Part shown: positions 35,418 to 44,584 of the stretch, in pieces
Layout: every line of letters begins with the position of its first letter
Numbering within the stretch: the stretch's first letter is position 1
Assembly: GCA_002796995.1 (NCBI GenBank)
Contig: PEKW01000008.1
Coordinates: forward strand, 62,001-126,000
Direction: 5' to 3'
DNA from: Rhizobium sp.
GTDB lineage: Bacteria; Pseudomonadota; Alphaproteobacteria; Rhizobiales; Rhizobiaceae
DNA: 64,000 nucleotides
The notes under the pieces: generated by a model
Seen by the model: only the letters and a program-made list of their open reading frames with translations
Database searches by the model: none
Told to the model about the DNA's origin: nothing
Position numbers and translations under genes: made by a program

Positions 35418-37343
35418 ATGCCGAGTAATCCGATTTCACCGAAGAACCGTCTTGCGTATCGGAGGACCGGCACCGCACTCGGGCTGGGGCTCGCCATGGC
35501 GTTCGGCCCGGTGCTGACCGGCGAAGCCTACGCCTTCAAGATCTTCGGCATCACCATTTTCGGCGAGGACGAGGCGGCAAACGACGTCATCGATCCGGTC
35601 CGCTACAGCATCACCCTCGACACAGACGGCGCCGACAAGGATCTTGCCGCAGCGCTGGAGCGCACGTCCCTTTTGGTCCAGGGCAAGGAGACGCCGGTCT
35701 CGGGCGACCTGGGGCTCGTCATCAAGGCGCGCGACGATCGCGACCGCCTGGTCGCCACCCTCTATGAGAATTCCCGTTATGGTGGCGTCGTCAGCGTCAC
35801 GGTCGATGGCCGCGACATCGAAGACCTGCCGCCCATCCCGAGCTTTGGCCGTGACGGCCCGGTCCCGGTGACCATCCGCCTCGATCCCGGTCCCGCCTTC
35901 TCGCTCGGAACCGTTACGCTCGAGGGCGATGCCGCGGGCCTCGATCCGGCCGACTATGATCTCGTGCCGGGCGGGCCGGCCGGCTCACTGGTCATCCTCA
36001 AGGCCGGGGAGAAGATCGTCGACGATCTGAAAGCCCAGGGCCGTCCGCTTGCCGAGCTGGCACGCCGGGACGTCGTCGCCGACCACGAAAAGCAGACGGT
36101 CGATGTCGTTTTCGCCGTCCAGGCCGGGCCCGTCGCGCCGATCGGCGAAGTGACCGTCAAGGGCGCCCGCAAGGTCGATCCGGAATTCATCGCCCGCTAT
36201 TCGCGACTGCGGCCGGGCCAGACCTATTCGCCGGAGCAGTTGCGCAAGGCGGCCGAGCGGCTGCGCGCGCTCGGCGTGTTCTCCAGCGTGACGGTCAACG
36301 AGGCGGACGGGCTCGACGCCGACGGCTCGCTGCCGCTGGGCATCGTCGTCGCCGAGGGCAAGCATCGCTACTTCGGCGTCGGCGCCAGTTTTTCGTCGAT
36401 CGACGGCCTGGGCGTCGAGGGCTATTGGGGCCATCGCAACCTGTTCGGCCAGGCGGAATCGCTCCGACTCGAAGGCAAGGTCGGCGGGCTCGGCAATTTT
36501 AGCGGCGTAGAGGATCTCGACTACAGTGCCGGGATCACCTTCATCAAACCCGGCGCCTTCTTCCCCTCAGGCACGTTGGAAGCCAGCATCAAGGGCGCGA
36601 CGCTGACGACCGAGTCCTATGACGCGGCCTCGGTCATCGGAAAGGTGGCCTTCGCCTACGAAATCACCGACTACGACAAGGTATCGGCCGGCGTTTCGCT
36701 CGCCTATGACGACATCGACGACGCCTTCGGCAACAATACCTATCTCACCTTCGGCGTGCCGATCGGCTATACCCGCGACACCCGCGACAACAGGCTCAAC
36801 CCGACCGAGGGCTTCAATGCGGCCCTGACCGCCATCCCGAGCTACGAGATTTTCGGAGACACCTTCTTCTCGACCTTCGAGGGTTCGATCTCCGGCTATT
36901 ACAGCTTGGGCGCCGAGGACCGCATCGTGCTGGCGGCAAAGCTCTCCGCCGGCATGATGATCGGCGCGGGCGATCTCGAGGCGATCCCGGCGACGCGGCG
37001 CTTCTTCGCCGGCGGCGGCGGCTCGGTGCGCGGTTATGCCTATCAGGAGATCTCGCCGGAGAATGCCGCCGGCGATCCGACCGGCGGACGGGCCTATGCG
37101 ATCGGCTCGTTCGAGGCGCGGGTGAACGTGACCGAGAAGATCGGCATCGTTCCCTTCCTCGACATCGGCTCCGTAACTGCCGCGAATTATCCGGATTTCT
37201 CCGATATCCGCATGGGGGCGGGTATCGGACTGCGCTACCAGACGCCGTTCGGCCCGCTGCGCCTCGACGTCGCCATGCCGCTCGATCCTTACGACGGCGG
37301 AAGCAAGTACGGCATCTATGCCGGCATCGGCCAGAGCTTCTGA
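35418..37343 (+). CDS. tamA: TamA: BamA/Omp85-family outer-membrane protein
   Basis: 641 aa. Outer-membrane part of the translocation and assembly module. Signal sequence in the first 40 residues (RTGTALGLGLAMAFGPVLTGEAYA), POTRA domains to about residue 300 (the last beginning PIGEVTVKGARKVDPEFI), then an Omp85 16-strand barrel including the RRFFAGGGGSVRGYAYQ motif of strand-lid loop and a C-terminal aromatic residue (GIGQSF). ATG 35418 preferred; a TTG at 35349 would add a non-signal extension. Thirty-one bases before tamB. Confidence 0.92.
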   Translation: MPSNPISPKNRLAYRRTGTALGLGLAMAFGPVLTGEAYAFKIFGITIFGEDEAANDVIDPVRYSITLDTDGADKDLAAALERTSLLVQGKETPVSGDLGLVIKARDDRDRLVATLYENSRYGGVVSVTVDGRDIEDLPPIPSFGRDGPVPVTIRLDPGPAFSLGTVTLEGDAAGLDPADYDLVPGGPAGSLVILKAGEKIVDDLKAQGRPLAELARRDVVADHEKQTVDVVFAVQAGPVAPIGEVTVKGARKVDPEFIARYSRLRPGQTYSPEQLRKAAERLRALGVFSSVTVNEADGLDADGSLPLGIVVAEGKHRYFGVGASFSSIDGLGVEGYWGHRNLFGQAESLRLEGKVGGLGNFSGVEDLDYSAGITFIKPGAFFPSGTLEASIKGATLTTESYDAASVIGKVAFAYEITDYDKVSAGVSLAYDDIDDAFGNNTYLTFGVPIGYTRDTRDNRLNPTEGFNAALTAIPSYEIFGDTFFSTFEGSISGYYSLGAEDRIVLAAKLSAGMMIGAGDLEAIPATRRFFAGGGGSVRGYAYQEISPENAAGDPTGGRAYAIGSFEARVNVTEKIGIVPFLDIGSVTAANYPDFSDIRMGAGIGLRYQTPFGPLRLDVAMPLDPYDGGSKYGIYAGIGQSF

Positions 37344-37374
37344 GCCGAACCCCGAGAAGGACAAAGAAAGCCGC

Positions 37375-40300
37375 ATGCGACTGCTGAAACGCCTCACGAG
37401 ATTTGTTCTTCGCCTCGTCGCCTATGGCGTCGGCGTAACGCTGGTGCTCGACGTGGTGGCGGTGCTTCTCGCCGGCTATACCACCGTCGGCGGCAGCTTC
37501 GTGGCCGGCCAGATCGCCTCCTTGCTCTCGACGCCGGACAGAAAGATCACCATCGACGGCGCGGGGCCGCTGCTCGGCGGGGATCTGCGCATCGAAAGCG
37601 TCGCGCTGGCCGACAGCCAGGGCTCCTATGCCGAAATCCGCGACATCGCCATGGACTGGTCGCCTCTCGATCTGCTCGGCGGCCGCCTGACCGCCGAGCG
37701 CATCGCCGCCGGCACTGTCCGCATCGATCGTGCGCCTGTCGCAACCGTCGAAGTGACGGCGGACGATGAAAGCGGTTCCGGCTTCTCCCTGCCGGTCGAG
37801 ATCGACGTGAAGTCGCTCGACCTCCCCATCATCGATCTGGGCCAGCGCCTCGCCGGCCGCGACATCCGGCTGTCGCTCTCCGGCTCCGGCCAGGCTGTCA
37901 CCGAGCGGATCGAGGCGCAGCTTCGGGCCACGCGCGCCGGGGCACCGGATGCTGAGGCGACCGCAAACCTGGTCTACGCGCCCGCCGACAATCGCCTGCG
38001 CCTGACCGGTGAGGTGAACGAACCGGGGGGTGGCCTGCTTGCCGGCCTGCTGCGGCTGCCGGGCAGCCCGGCACTGCGCATCGGCGTCGACGGCGACGGC
38101 CCGCTCACCGACTGGAAGGGCAAGGTCACGGCCGCGATCGATGGCCGTCCGACGCTCGCCGTCGATGCGTCCCACCGCGTGGCGGCCGGACTGCGCAGCA
38201 TCACCGCCACCGGCGGCGGACGTTTCGACGCCCTGCTGCCGCCGTCGCTTCGCCCGCTCTTCCAGGGGGAGACGGTCATCGACCTCGCGGCCAGCCTCGA
38301 CAGGAACGGCGCAGTGTCGATCGAAAGAGGCAAGCTCTCCACCGCCGCGCTCGACCTGACCGCATCGGGCCGCTACGCCGCCAACGGGACGAACGACCTG
38401 AAGGCCCGGCTGGTCGGGACCGCAGGACCGGTTCCATTCAGCTGGACGAGCGGCGAGCAGACCATCACGGCCGATATCGAGCAGCTCGCGCTCATCATCA
38501 GCGGCCCGGCCAATGGCGCCACGATCGACCTCACCGGCCGTTTCGCCTCGCTGCAACTTCCGCAGGGCAAATTCTCCGGCGTGGACCTGGCGGCCGAGAG
38601 CAACAGCTTCGATCTCGCCACCCGCACGGGACCTCTTCAGACCACGCTTTCTGTCGCAGCCAGCCAGCTCGCCGACGCCGAGCTCGACCGCATGATCAGG
38701 GCGCCGCTGACGGTCAAGGCACCGCTGACGATCGGTGCGGCACGGATCGGCTTCGATGGCACGACCATCGAAAGCACCACGATCGGCGGCAAGCTCAACG
38801 GTGACTATGCTCTGGACGAAAAAACGCTCACCAGCCGCTTCGAACTCTTTGCCATTCCCGGCGTCCTGCCGGCAAACCTGGCGGGAAAGTTCGAGGGCAC
38901 GATCGGCCTTGCCGGCACCCTCGACTATACGTTGCCGCGCAATCTGGCACTCTCCGACCTGAAGCTGTCCAGCAATCTCGGCGAAGCGACCGGCTCGGTG
39001 ACCCTCGACGCGGAGAACAGGCTGACGGCCAATCTCGCCGGCCGCATCACCGAACTTGGCGCACTGGTCGACAATATCGGCGGCAGCGCCGAATTCGCCC
39101 TTTCCGCCGAAGGCCCGCTCGATGTGCTGGCCGGCAAGCTGTCGCTGAAGAGCGAGGCCGCCGTCGCCGCCGGACGCAAGCTGGAGAACCTGGCGCTCGA
39201 GATCGAGGGAACCGCCGACAGGACGGCACCGAAGGGCTCGCTGAAAATGTCCGGCACGCTCGACGGCCAGGCGATCGAGGCGACCGCCGATCTCGTCGCC
39301 GAAAACGGACGCTCCTCCATTCCGGCGCTGGCCGTGACGGTCGGTCCCAACCGGATCGAGGGCGCCCTTGCCTTTTCTCCGGCCTTCGCCCCCTCGGGAA
39401 CGCTGCGGTTCGACCTGCCGGAACTCGGGCTGATTGCCGCCCTGGCGGGCCAGAACGCGAGCGGCGATCTCAAGGGCTCGGTCGATCTCAAGGAGAGCGG
39501 CGGCAAACTTTCGGCGACCATCGTGGCGACCGGCTCGTCGCTCAAGCGCGATACGCTGGCAATCGACGGACCCGACATCCGCCTTGCCATCTCCGACCTG
39601 GCCGCCTTCGCCGCCGAGGGCAATCTCAGCGCCTCAGCCGTGTCGGTCGGAGCCAATCGCATCGAGACGCCCGAGCTCGGGTTTTCGCGTGAGGGCACCA
39701 GCACGGCGTTCGATCTTGACGGCCGCTACGACGGCGCTCCGCTTAACGCCAAGGGCCGCATCGAACAGCAGGCGACAGGCTTGAAGATCGCACTCGACAC
39801 GCTGTCCGCCGCACCGCGCCGCATCCCGCTTTCGCTCGCCAGGCCCGCCGCGCTGACCATTGCCGGCGGCAAGGTGACGATCGATACGGCGACGATTTCC
39901 GCCGGCTCCGGTTCTGTCGACGTCACCGGCAGCGCCGGCGAAACACTCGACCTCAATGCGGCGCTTCGCAACGTGCCGGCCTCGCTCGTGAGCACCGTGG
40001 CCCCCACGCTCGCGCCAGACGGCACGATCTCGGGTACGGTCACGGTCAAGGGCACGCCGGCCGCACCGATCGTCACCTACGCGCTCGACTGGGCAAACGC
40101 CGCCGTCGCCCAGACCCGTTCGACGGGCATCGGGGCGTTCTCGGTTTCCGCCAAGGGCGATTTCCGCGACGGCCGGCTGTCGCTCGACACAAACGTCACC
40201 GGCCAGGCCGGGTTGGGCCTTTCGGGGGGCGGAACCTTCAGCCTGTCCGGCCAGCGGCCGATCGCCATGAAGTTCACCGGAAAGCTGCCCTTTGCCGCGC

Positions 40301-41544
40301 TCACCGGCATGCTGTCGCGCCAGGGTTTTGTGCTGGAAGGCGCGGCCGATCTCGACGTTTCCGTCTCCGGCGGACTTGGCGCACCGCAGATCACCGGCAC
40401 CGTTCGCACCTCGGGGGCCCGCCTGATCGACGTCCGCCGCAACCTGGCTGTCGAGCAGCTGGCGGCGACCGTTACCCTGGAAGGTAACCGCGCCTCGGTG
40501 ACCGGCCTTACCGGCAAGCTCGCCAGCGGCGGCAGCATATCCGGCGGCGGCACGATCGACATCCTCTCTCCCGGTCTGCCGGCCGATATCGCCATCAAGC
40601 TCGACAAGGCCGTCTATGTCGACGGCACCATGGTGGCGAGCACCGCCGACGGCCAGCTGACCATCAAGGGGCCACTGCTTTCAGGCCCGGTGCTGGCCGG
40701 CAGGATCGACCTGTCGAAGACGGCGATCACCATTCCGGAAAAATTGCCGACCAGCCTGTCGGAACTCGACATCCGGCACAAGAATGCACCGCCGGCCGTG
40801 CGCCAGCAGATGGCGACGATCACCAAGACCGAGCGCCACGGCAGCCAGTCCTCCATCGGCCTCGACCTTACCGTCTCTTCGCCGACTCAGATCTTCGTGC
40901 GCGGCCGCGGCATCGATGCGGAACTCGGCGGCACGATCGCGGTGACGGGCACAGCCCAGGCTCCGAACGTCTCGGGCGCCTTCGACCTCAGGCGCGGCCG
41001 CCTGTCGATCCTGACGACGCGCATGGAATTCACCCGCGGCACCGTCACCTTCGGCGGCGGACTGGTGCCCATCCTCGACATGGAGGCGACGACCACCTCC
41101 GGCAGCACGACGATCACCATCACGATCGCCGGCTTTGCAAATGATCCGTCGGTCTCCTTCTCGTCCTCGCCGTCCCTGCCGCAGGACGAGATCCTGGCGC
41201 AGCTGATCTTCGGCCAGTCGATCGCCCGGCTGTCGCCGCTGCAGATCGCCCAGCTCGCCGATGCCGCAGCCCAGCTCGCCGGCGGCCGTTCCACCTCGCT
41301 GTTCGAGGCGCTGCGCTCGACGCTCGGCGTCGACGACCTCGACATCTCCACCGACGAGACGGGCCAGGCCAAGGTCAGCGCCGGCAAGTACCTCAACGAC
41401 AAGACCTATATCGAGCTACAGCAGGGCGGCACCGGCCAGACCAAGGCGGTGATCAACCTCGACATCGGCCGCGGCGTGAAGCTGAAGGGCGAAGCGGGGG
41501 CCGAAGGCGCCGGGGCGGGCATCTTCTACGAAAAGGAATACTGA
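37375..41544 (+). CDS. tamB: TamB: translocation/assembly module inner-membrane protein
   Basis: 1389 aa. AsmA-like bridging protein thought to move phospholipids and/or assist autotransporter assembly with TamA. One N-terminal membrane helix (LVAYGVGVTLVLDVVAVLLAGYT, about residues 17-39), a very long repetitive beta-taco region, and the DUF490/TamB C-terminal domain (from about 1060: GRGIDAELGGTIAVTGTAQAPNVSG and LPQDEILAQLIFGQSIARLSPLQ). Forms a clear operon with tamA. Length is in the normal range. The opposite strand carries long open frames here, which I regard as shadows of the GC-rich code. Confidence 0.94.
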   Translation: MRLLKRLTRFVLRLVAYGVGVTLVLDVVAVLLAGYTTVGGSFVAGQIASLLSTPDRKITIDGAGPLLGGDLRIESVALADSQGSYAEIRDIAMDWSPLDLLGGRLTAERIAAGTVRIDRAPVATVEVTADDESGSGFSLPVEIDVKSLDLPIIDLGQRLAGRDIRLSLSGSGQAVTERIEAQLRATRAGAPDAEATANLVYAPADNRLRLTGEVNEPGGGLLAGLLRLPGSPALRIGVDGDGPLTDWKGKVTAAIDGRPTLAVDASHRVAAGLRSITATGGGRFDALLPPSLRPLFQGETVIDLAASLDRNGAVSIERGKLSTAALDLTASGRYAANGTNDLKARLVGTAGPVPFSWTSGEQTITADIEQLALIISGPANGATIDLTGRFASLQLPQGKFSGVDLAAESNSFDLATRTGPLQTTLSVAASQLADAELDRMIRAPLTVKAPLTIGAARIGFDGTTIESTTIGGKLNGDYALDEKTLTSRFELFAIPGVLPANLAGKFEGTIGLAGTLDYTLPRNLALSDLKLSSNLGEATGSVTLDAENRLTANLAGRITELGALVDNIGGSAEFALSAEGPLDVLAGKLSLKSEAAVAAGRKLENLALEIEGTADRTAPKGSLKMSGTLDGQAIEATADLVAENGRSSIPALAVTVGPNRIEGALAFSPAFAPSGTLRFDLPELGLIAALAGQNASGDLKGSVDLKESGGKLSATIVATGSSLKRDTLAIDGPDIRLAISDLAAFAAEGNLSASAVSVGANRIETPELGFSREGTSTAFDLDGRYDGAPLNAKGRIEQQATGLKIALDTLSAAPRRIPLSLARPAALTIAGGKVTIDTATISAGSGSVDVTGSAGETLDLNAALRNVPASLVSTVAPTLAPDGTISGTVTVKGTPAAPIVTYALDWANAAVAQTRSTGIGAFSVSAKGDFRDGRLSLDTNVTGQAGLGLSGGGTFSLSGQRPIAMKFTGKLPFAALTGMLSRQGFVLEGAADLDVSVSGGLGAPQITGTVRTSGARLIDVRRNLAVEQLAATVTLEGNRASVTGLTGKLASGGSISGGGTIDILSPGLPADIAIKLDKAVYVDGTMVASTADGQLTIKGPLLSGPVLAGRIDLSKTAITIPEKLPTSLSELDIRHKNAPPAVRQQMATITKTERHGSQSSIGLDLTVSSPTQIFVRGRGIDAELGGTIAVTGTAQAPNVSGAFDLRRGRLSILTTRMEFTRGTVTFGGGLVPILDMEATTTSGSTTITITIAGFANDPSVSFSSSPSLPQDEILAQLIFGQSIARLSPLQIAQLADAAAQLAGGRSTSLFEALRSTLGVDDLDISTDETGQAKVSAGKYLNDKTYIELQQGGTGQTKAVINLDIGRGVKLKGEAGAEGAGAGIFYEKEY

Positions 41545-41545
41545 G

Positions 41546-41563
41546 CCGCCGACGGATCGGCGG
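41546..41563. other. Hairpin between convergent tamB and lrp
   Basis: CCGCCGA (41546-41552) and TCGGCGG (41557-41563) with a CGGA loop fill the gap between the two stops. No T-tract on either side, so termination is only possible, not shown. Confidence 0.35.
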
Positions 41564-41989
41564 TCAGCCGACCTTGCTGGTCTTCAGCAGGATGCTCGAT
41601 TCCGTCGTGTTGATCCCCTCGATCAGCCGGATCCGCCGCAGCGTCTCGTCGAACGAGGCGAGATCGCGGTCCTCCAGCTCGGCAATGAAGTCCCAGCGCC
41701 CGTTGGTGCTGTGCAGCGCCCGCACCTCCGGCAGGCCGCGCAGCTGATGCGCAACGCGATCGGCGAACTTGCCGACCACTTCGATCATGACGATGGCCCT
41801 GACCCCGGCCGGGCGGATTTCGCTGCCGGTGCGGATGGTGAAGGCCGCGATCGTTCCGTCGGCCACCATGCGGTCGATACGGGCGGCGATCGTCGCCCGC
41901 GACGCGCCGGTCATCGCCGCCAGCGAGGATGCAGGGATGCGGGCATTGTGGCGCAGGGCGCTGAGAATATCGCGATCCAGGTCATCCAT
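41564..41989 (-). CDS. Lrp/AsnC-family transcriptional regulator
   Basis: 141 aa. N-terminal AsnC helix-turn-helix (LDRDILSALRHNARIPASSLAAMTGASRATIAARIDRM) and C-terminal RAM ligand domain (VRAIVMIEVVGKF...LHSTNGRWDFIAELED). Divergent from rocF-rocD with a 121-base AT-rich gap, so it most likely controls arginine/ornithine catabolism, activated by arginine or ornithine; that part is inference. ATG start. Confidence 0.88.
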   Translation of the reverse strand: MDDLDRDILSALRHNARIPASSLAAMTGASRATIAARIDRMVADGTIAAFTIRTGSEIRPAGVRAIVMIEVVGKFADRVAHQLRGLPEVRALHSTNGRWDFIAELEDRDLASFDETLRRIRLIEGINTTESSILLKTSKVG

Positions 41990-42110
41990 TTTACACTTCG
42001 TCAGAGTTGGCTGTCACTTTGCATAATCTAGCTCGCTTTCTGATCATTATCCATCTTTTTGCAGACGCGCACATTGACGAAGATCACGCCTCGCACACGA
42101 GGAGATCCTG

Positions 42111-43046
42111 ATGAACGACAAGACCAAGGCCGTCACGCTGATCGGTGTTCCGCTGGAGGAAGGCTCCGGCCGCGGCGGCTGCGCCATGGGCCCGGCAGCG
42201 CTGCGGATCGCCGGGATCGGATCGGCGCTGGGCGAACTCGGATACCGAGTCACCGACGCCGGCGACCTACGCCCGACGCCCGCGACCGAGCTCGGCGAGC
42301 ATGCGCATGCCCGCAATCTGCCCGTCGTCGCCGCCTTTACCCGCGCCATCGAGGACCGCACCTATCGGGCCGCTACCGAAGGCACGCTTCCCGTCTTGCT
42401 TGGCGGCGACCACAGCCTGTCGATGGGCAGCGTCTCCGGCATGGCACGGCGCGCCCGCGAACTCGGCCGCCCGCTTTTCGTGCTGTGGCTCGACGCCCAT
42501 GCCGACTTCAACACCCCGTCCACCTCTCCTTCGGGCAATATTCACGGCATGCCGGTGGCCTTCTTCTGCGGCAAGGCCGAATTCGCGCCGATCCTGCCGG
42601 CCGGCCGGCCCTTCGTCGATCCGCGTCAGGTCTACCAGGTCGGCATTCGTTCGGTCGATGACGACGAGCGCCTGGCGATCACCGAGAACGGCGTCAACGT
42701 CTTCGACATGCGCGCCATCGACGAGGACGGCATGGGCGCGATCATGCGGCGCATCATTGCCGACGTGTCCAAGGTCAACGGCCTGCTGCATGTCAGCCTC
42801 GACGTCGACTTCCTCGACCCGGACGTCGCGCCGGGCGTCGGCACCACCGTTCCCGGCGGCGCGACCTTCCGCGAGGCGCACCTGATCATGGAGATGTTGC
42901 ACGACAGCGGCCTCGTCTCCTCGCTCGACCTCGTCGAGCTCAATCCCTTCCTCGACGACCGCGGCAAGAGCGCCCGCGTCATCGTCGAACTGGCGGCCAG
43001 CCTGTTCGGCCGCCGCATTCTCGACCGCCCCACCCGCGCCGCCTGA
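42111..43046 (+). CDS. rocF: Arginase
   Basis: 311 aa. Hydrolyses arginine to ornithine and urea with a binuclear Mn centre. All ligands are visible: GGDHSLSMGS near residue 97, LWLDAHADFN near 123, and SLDVDFLDPDVAPGVGT near 226; the EL-N-P segment VELNPFLDD near the end is typical. AGGAG precedes ATG 42111. Eighteen bases before rocD; the two genes convert arginine to glutamate semialdehyde. Confidence 0.95.
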   Translation: MNDKTKAVTLIGVPLEEGSGRGGCAMGPAALRIAGIGSALGELGYRVTDAGDLRPTPATELGEHAHARNLPVVAAFTRAIEDRTYRAATEGTLPVLLGGDHSLSMGSVSGMARRARELGRPLFVLWLDAHADFNTPSTSPSGNIHGMPVAFFCGKAEFAPILPAGRPFVDPRQVYQVGIRSVDDDERLAITENGVNVFDMRAIDEDGMGAIMRRIIADVSKVNGLLHVSLDVDFLDPDVAPGVGTTVPGGATFREAHLIMEMLHDSGLVSSLDLVELNPFLDDRGKSARVIVELAASLFGRRILDRPTRAA

Positions 43047-43064
43047 GCAACCCGAGGACCAACG

Positions 43065-44282
43065 ATGTCGAACACAGCAGAGCTCATCGCCACCGAACAG
43101 CGCCTCGGCGCGCACAACTACAAACCCCTCGACGTCGTGCTGACGCGCGGCCAGGGCGTCCATGTCTGGGACAGCGAAGGCAAGCAGTATCTCGACTGCC
43201 TGTCCGCCTATTCGGCCGTCAACCAGGGCCACTGCCACCCGCGCATCCTGGCCGCCATGACGGAACAGGCGTCCAAGCTGACGCTCACCTCGCGCGCCTT
43301 CCGCAACGACCAGCTGGCGCTGCTCTACGAAGAACTGGCAGCACTCACCGGCTCGCACAAGATCCTGCCGATGAACTCGGGCGCCGAGGCGGTCGAGACG
43401 GCGATCAAGGCGGTCCGCAAATGGGGTTACGAGACCAAGGGCGTAGCCGAGGGCAAGGCAGAGATCATCGTCTGCTCCGGCAACTTCCATGGACGCACGC
43501 TGAGCATCGTCTCCTTCTCGACCGATCCGGATGCACGCGGCGGCTTCGGTCCTTTCACGCCCGGCTTCCGCACCGTGCCCTTCGGCGACGCCGAGGCCTT
43601 CGAGGCAGCGATCAACGAGAATACCGTCGGCGCGCTGATCGAACCGATCCAGGGCGAGGCGGGCGTCATCATCCCGCCGGCCGGCTATCTGCGGCGCGTG
43701 CGCGAGCTCTGCACGGAAAAGAACGTCACGCTCATCCTCGACGAGATCCAGACCGGCCTTGGCCGCACCGGCAAGCTGCTGGCCGAGGAGCATGAAGGCA
43801 TCGAGGCCGACGTGACGCTGATCGGCAAGGCCCTGTCCGGCGGCTTCTATCCGGTCTCGGCCGTGCTCTCAAACTCCGAGGTTCTGGGCGTGTTGAAACC
43901 CGGCCAGCACGGCTCGACCTTCGGCGGCAATCCGCTCGCCTGCGCCATCGCCCGCGCGGCGCTCAAGGTGCTGGTCGAGGAGAAGATGATCGAGAACTCC
44001 GCTGCCATGGGCGAATATTTCCTCGAGGGGCTGAAGTCCATCCGCTCGAACATCGTCAAGGACGTCCGTGGCCGCGGCCTGATGCTGGCGGTCGAGCTCG
44101 ACCCGGAAGTCGGTGGCGCGCGCCAGTATTGCTACGCGCTCAAGGAGGCCGGCCTGCTCGCCAAGGACACCCATGTCGACACGATCCGGCTGGCGCCCCC
44201 GCTGGTCATCACCCGCGATCAGGTCGATTGGGCACTTGAGAAGATCGAGGCGGTGCTTGCAAAGGCCCCTGTGACACATTGA
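43065..44282 (+). CDS. rocD: Ornithine--oxo-acid transaminase
   Basis: 405 aa. PLP-dependent conversion of ornithine plus 2-oxoglutarate to glutamate 5-semialdehyde. Class III aminotransferase marks: [48 protein letters not shown], and the PLP lysine in [15 protein letters not shown]. Second gene of the rocFD operon. No proline dehydrogenase or ornithine cyclodeaminase follows. Confidence 0.95.
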   Translation: MSNTAELIATEQRLGAHNYKPLDVVLTRGQGVHVWDSEGKQYLDCLSAYSAVNQGHCHPRILAAMTEQASKLTLTSRAFRNDQLALLYEELAALTGSHKILPMNSGAEAVETAIKAVRKWGYETKGVAEGKAEIIVCSGNFHGRTLSIVSFSTDPDARGGFGPFTPGFRTVPFGDAEAFEAAINENTVGALIEPIQGEAGVIIPPAGYLRRVRELCTEKNVTLILDEIQTGLGRTGKLLAEEHEGIEADVTLIGKALSGGFYPVSAVLSNSEVLGVLKPGQHGSTFGGNPLACAIARAALKVLVEEKMIENSAAMGEYFLEGLKSIRSNIVKDVRGRGLMLAVELDPEVGGARQYCYALKEAGLLAKDTHVDTIRLAPPLVITRDQVDWALEKIEAVLAKAPVTH

Positions 44283-44584
44283 AGCAGCGCTTCCCGTCGG
44301 AACGCTCCCCGCGAAGGGAGCGGAAGGCGCCGGTTGTCCAGCCGGAAAAGCGGCATTGTATTCGCTATTACTTTAGCCTGACTTAGGGGAGTACTTGGCA
44401 CCCCAAGGCGCAGAATCGCGTTTGTTCAAGATCGTTTATGACCCCTTAACTTTTCCTCCCTAAATTTTGGGGGGCAAAGCACTCTAATTCCGTTTCGGCA
44501 TCCCGACGCTCTGCTTTGCGAAGATTTGGCAACGTGCGGCGCGGTATCCGTTCTAAAACCGAGCGCAATGAGGAGGGAATAGAC
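44283..44584. other. Intergenic region before the chemoreceptor gene
   Basis: 302 bases without a gene. A GC hairpin CGCTCCC/GGGAGCG (44303-44322) 20 bases after rocD may end that transcript, though no T-run follows. Nearer the chemoreceptor, GCAAAGCA (44474-44481) and TGCTTTGC (44512-44519) form an 8-base inverted repeat. The section 44340-44470 is AT-rich and probably holds the promoter, but I cannot name the hexamers. Confidence 0.4.

Noticed and set aside
36814-38556. 580-codon open frame on the minus strand opposite tamA/tamB
   Set aside because: Arg/Gly-rich translation without domains; explained by the high-GC codon pattern of the real genes on the plus strand.
42267-43793. 508-codon minus-strand frame opposite rocF-rocD
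   Set aside because: Shadow of two well-identified genes; no ribosome site or recognisable domain.
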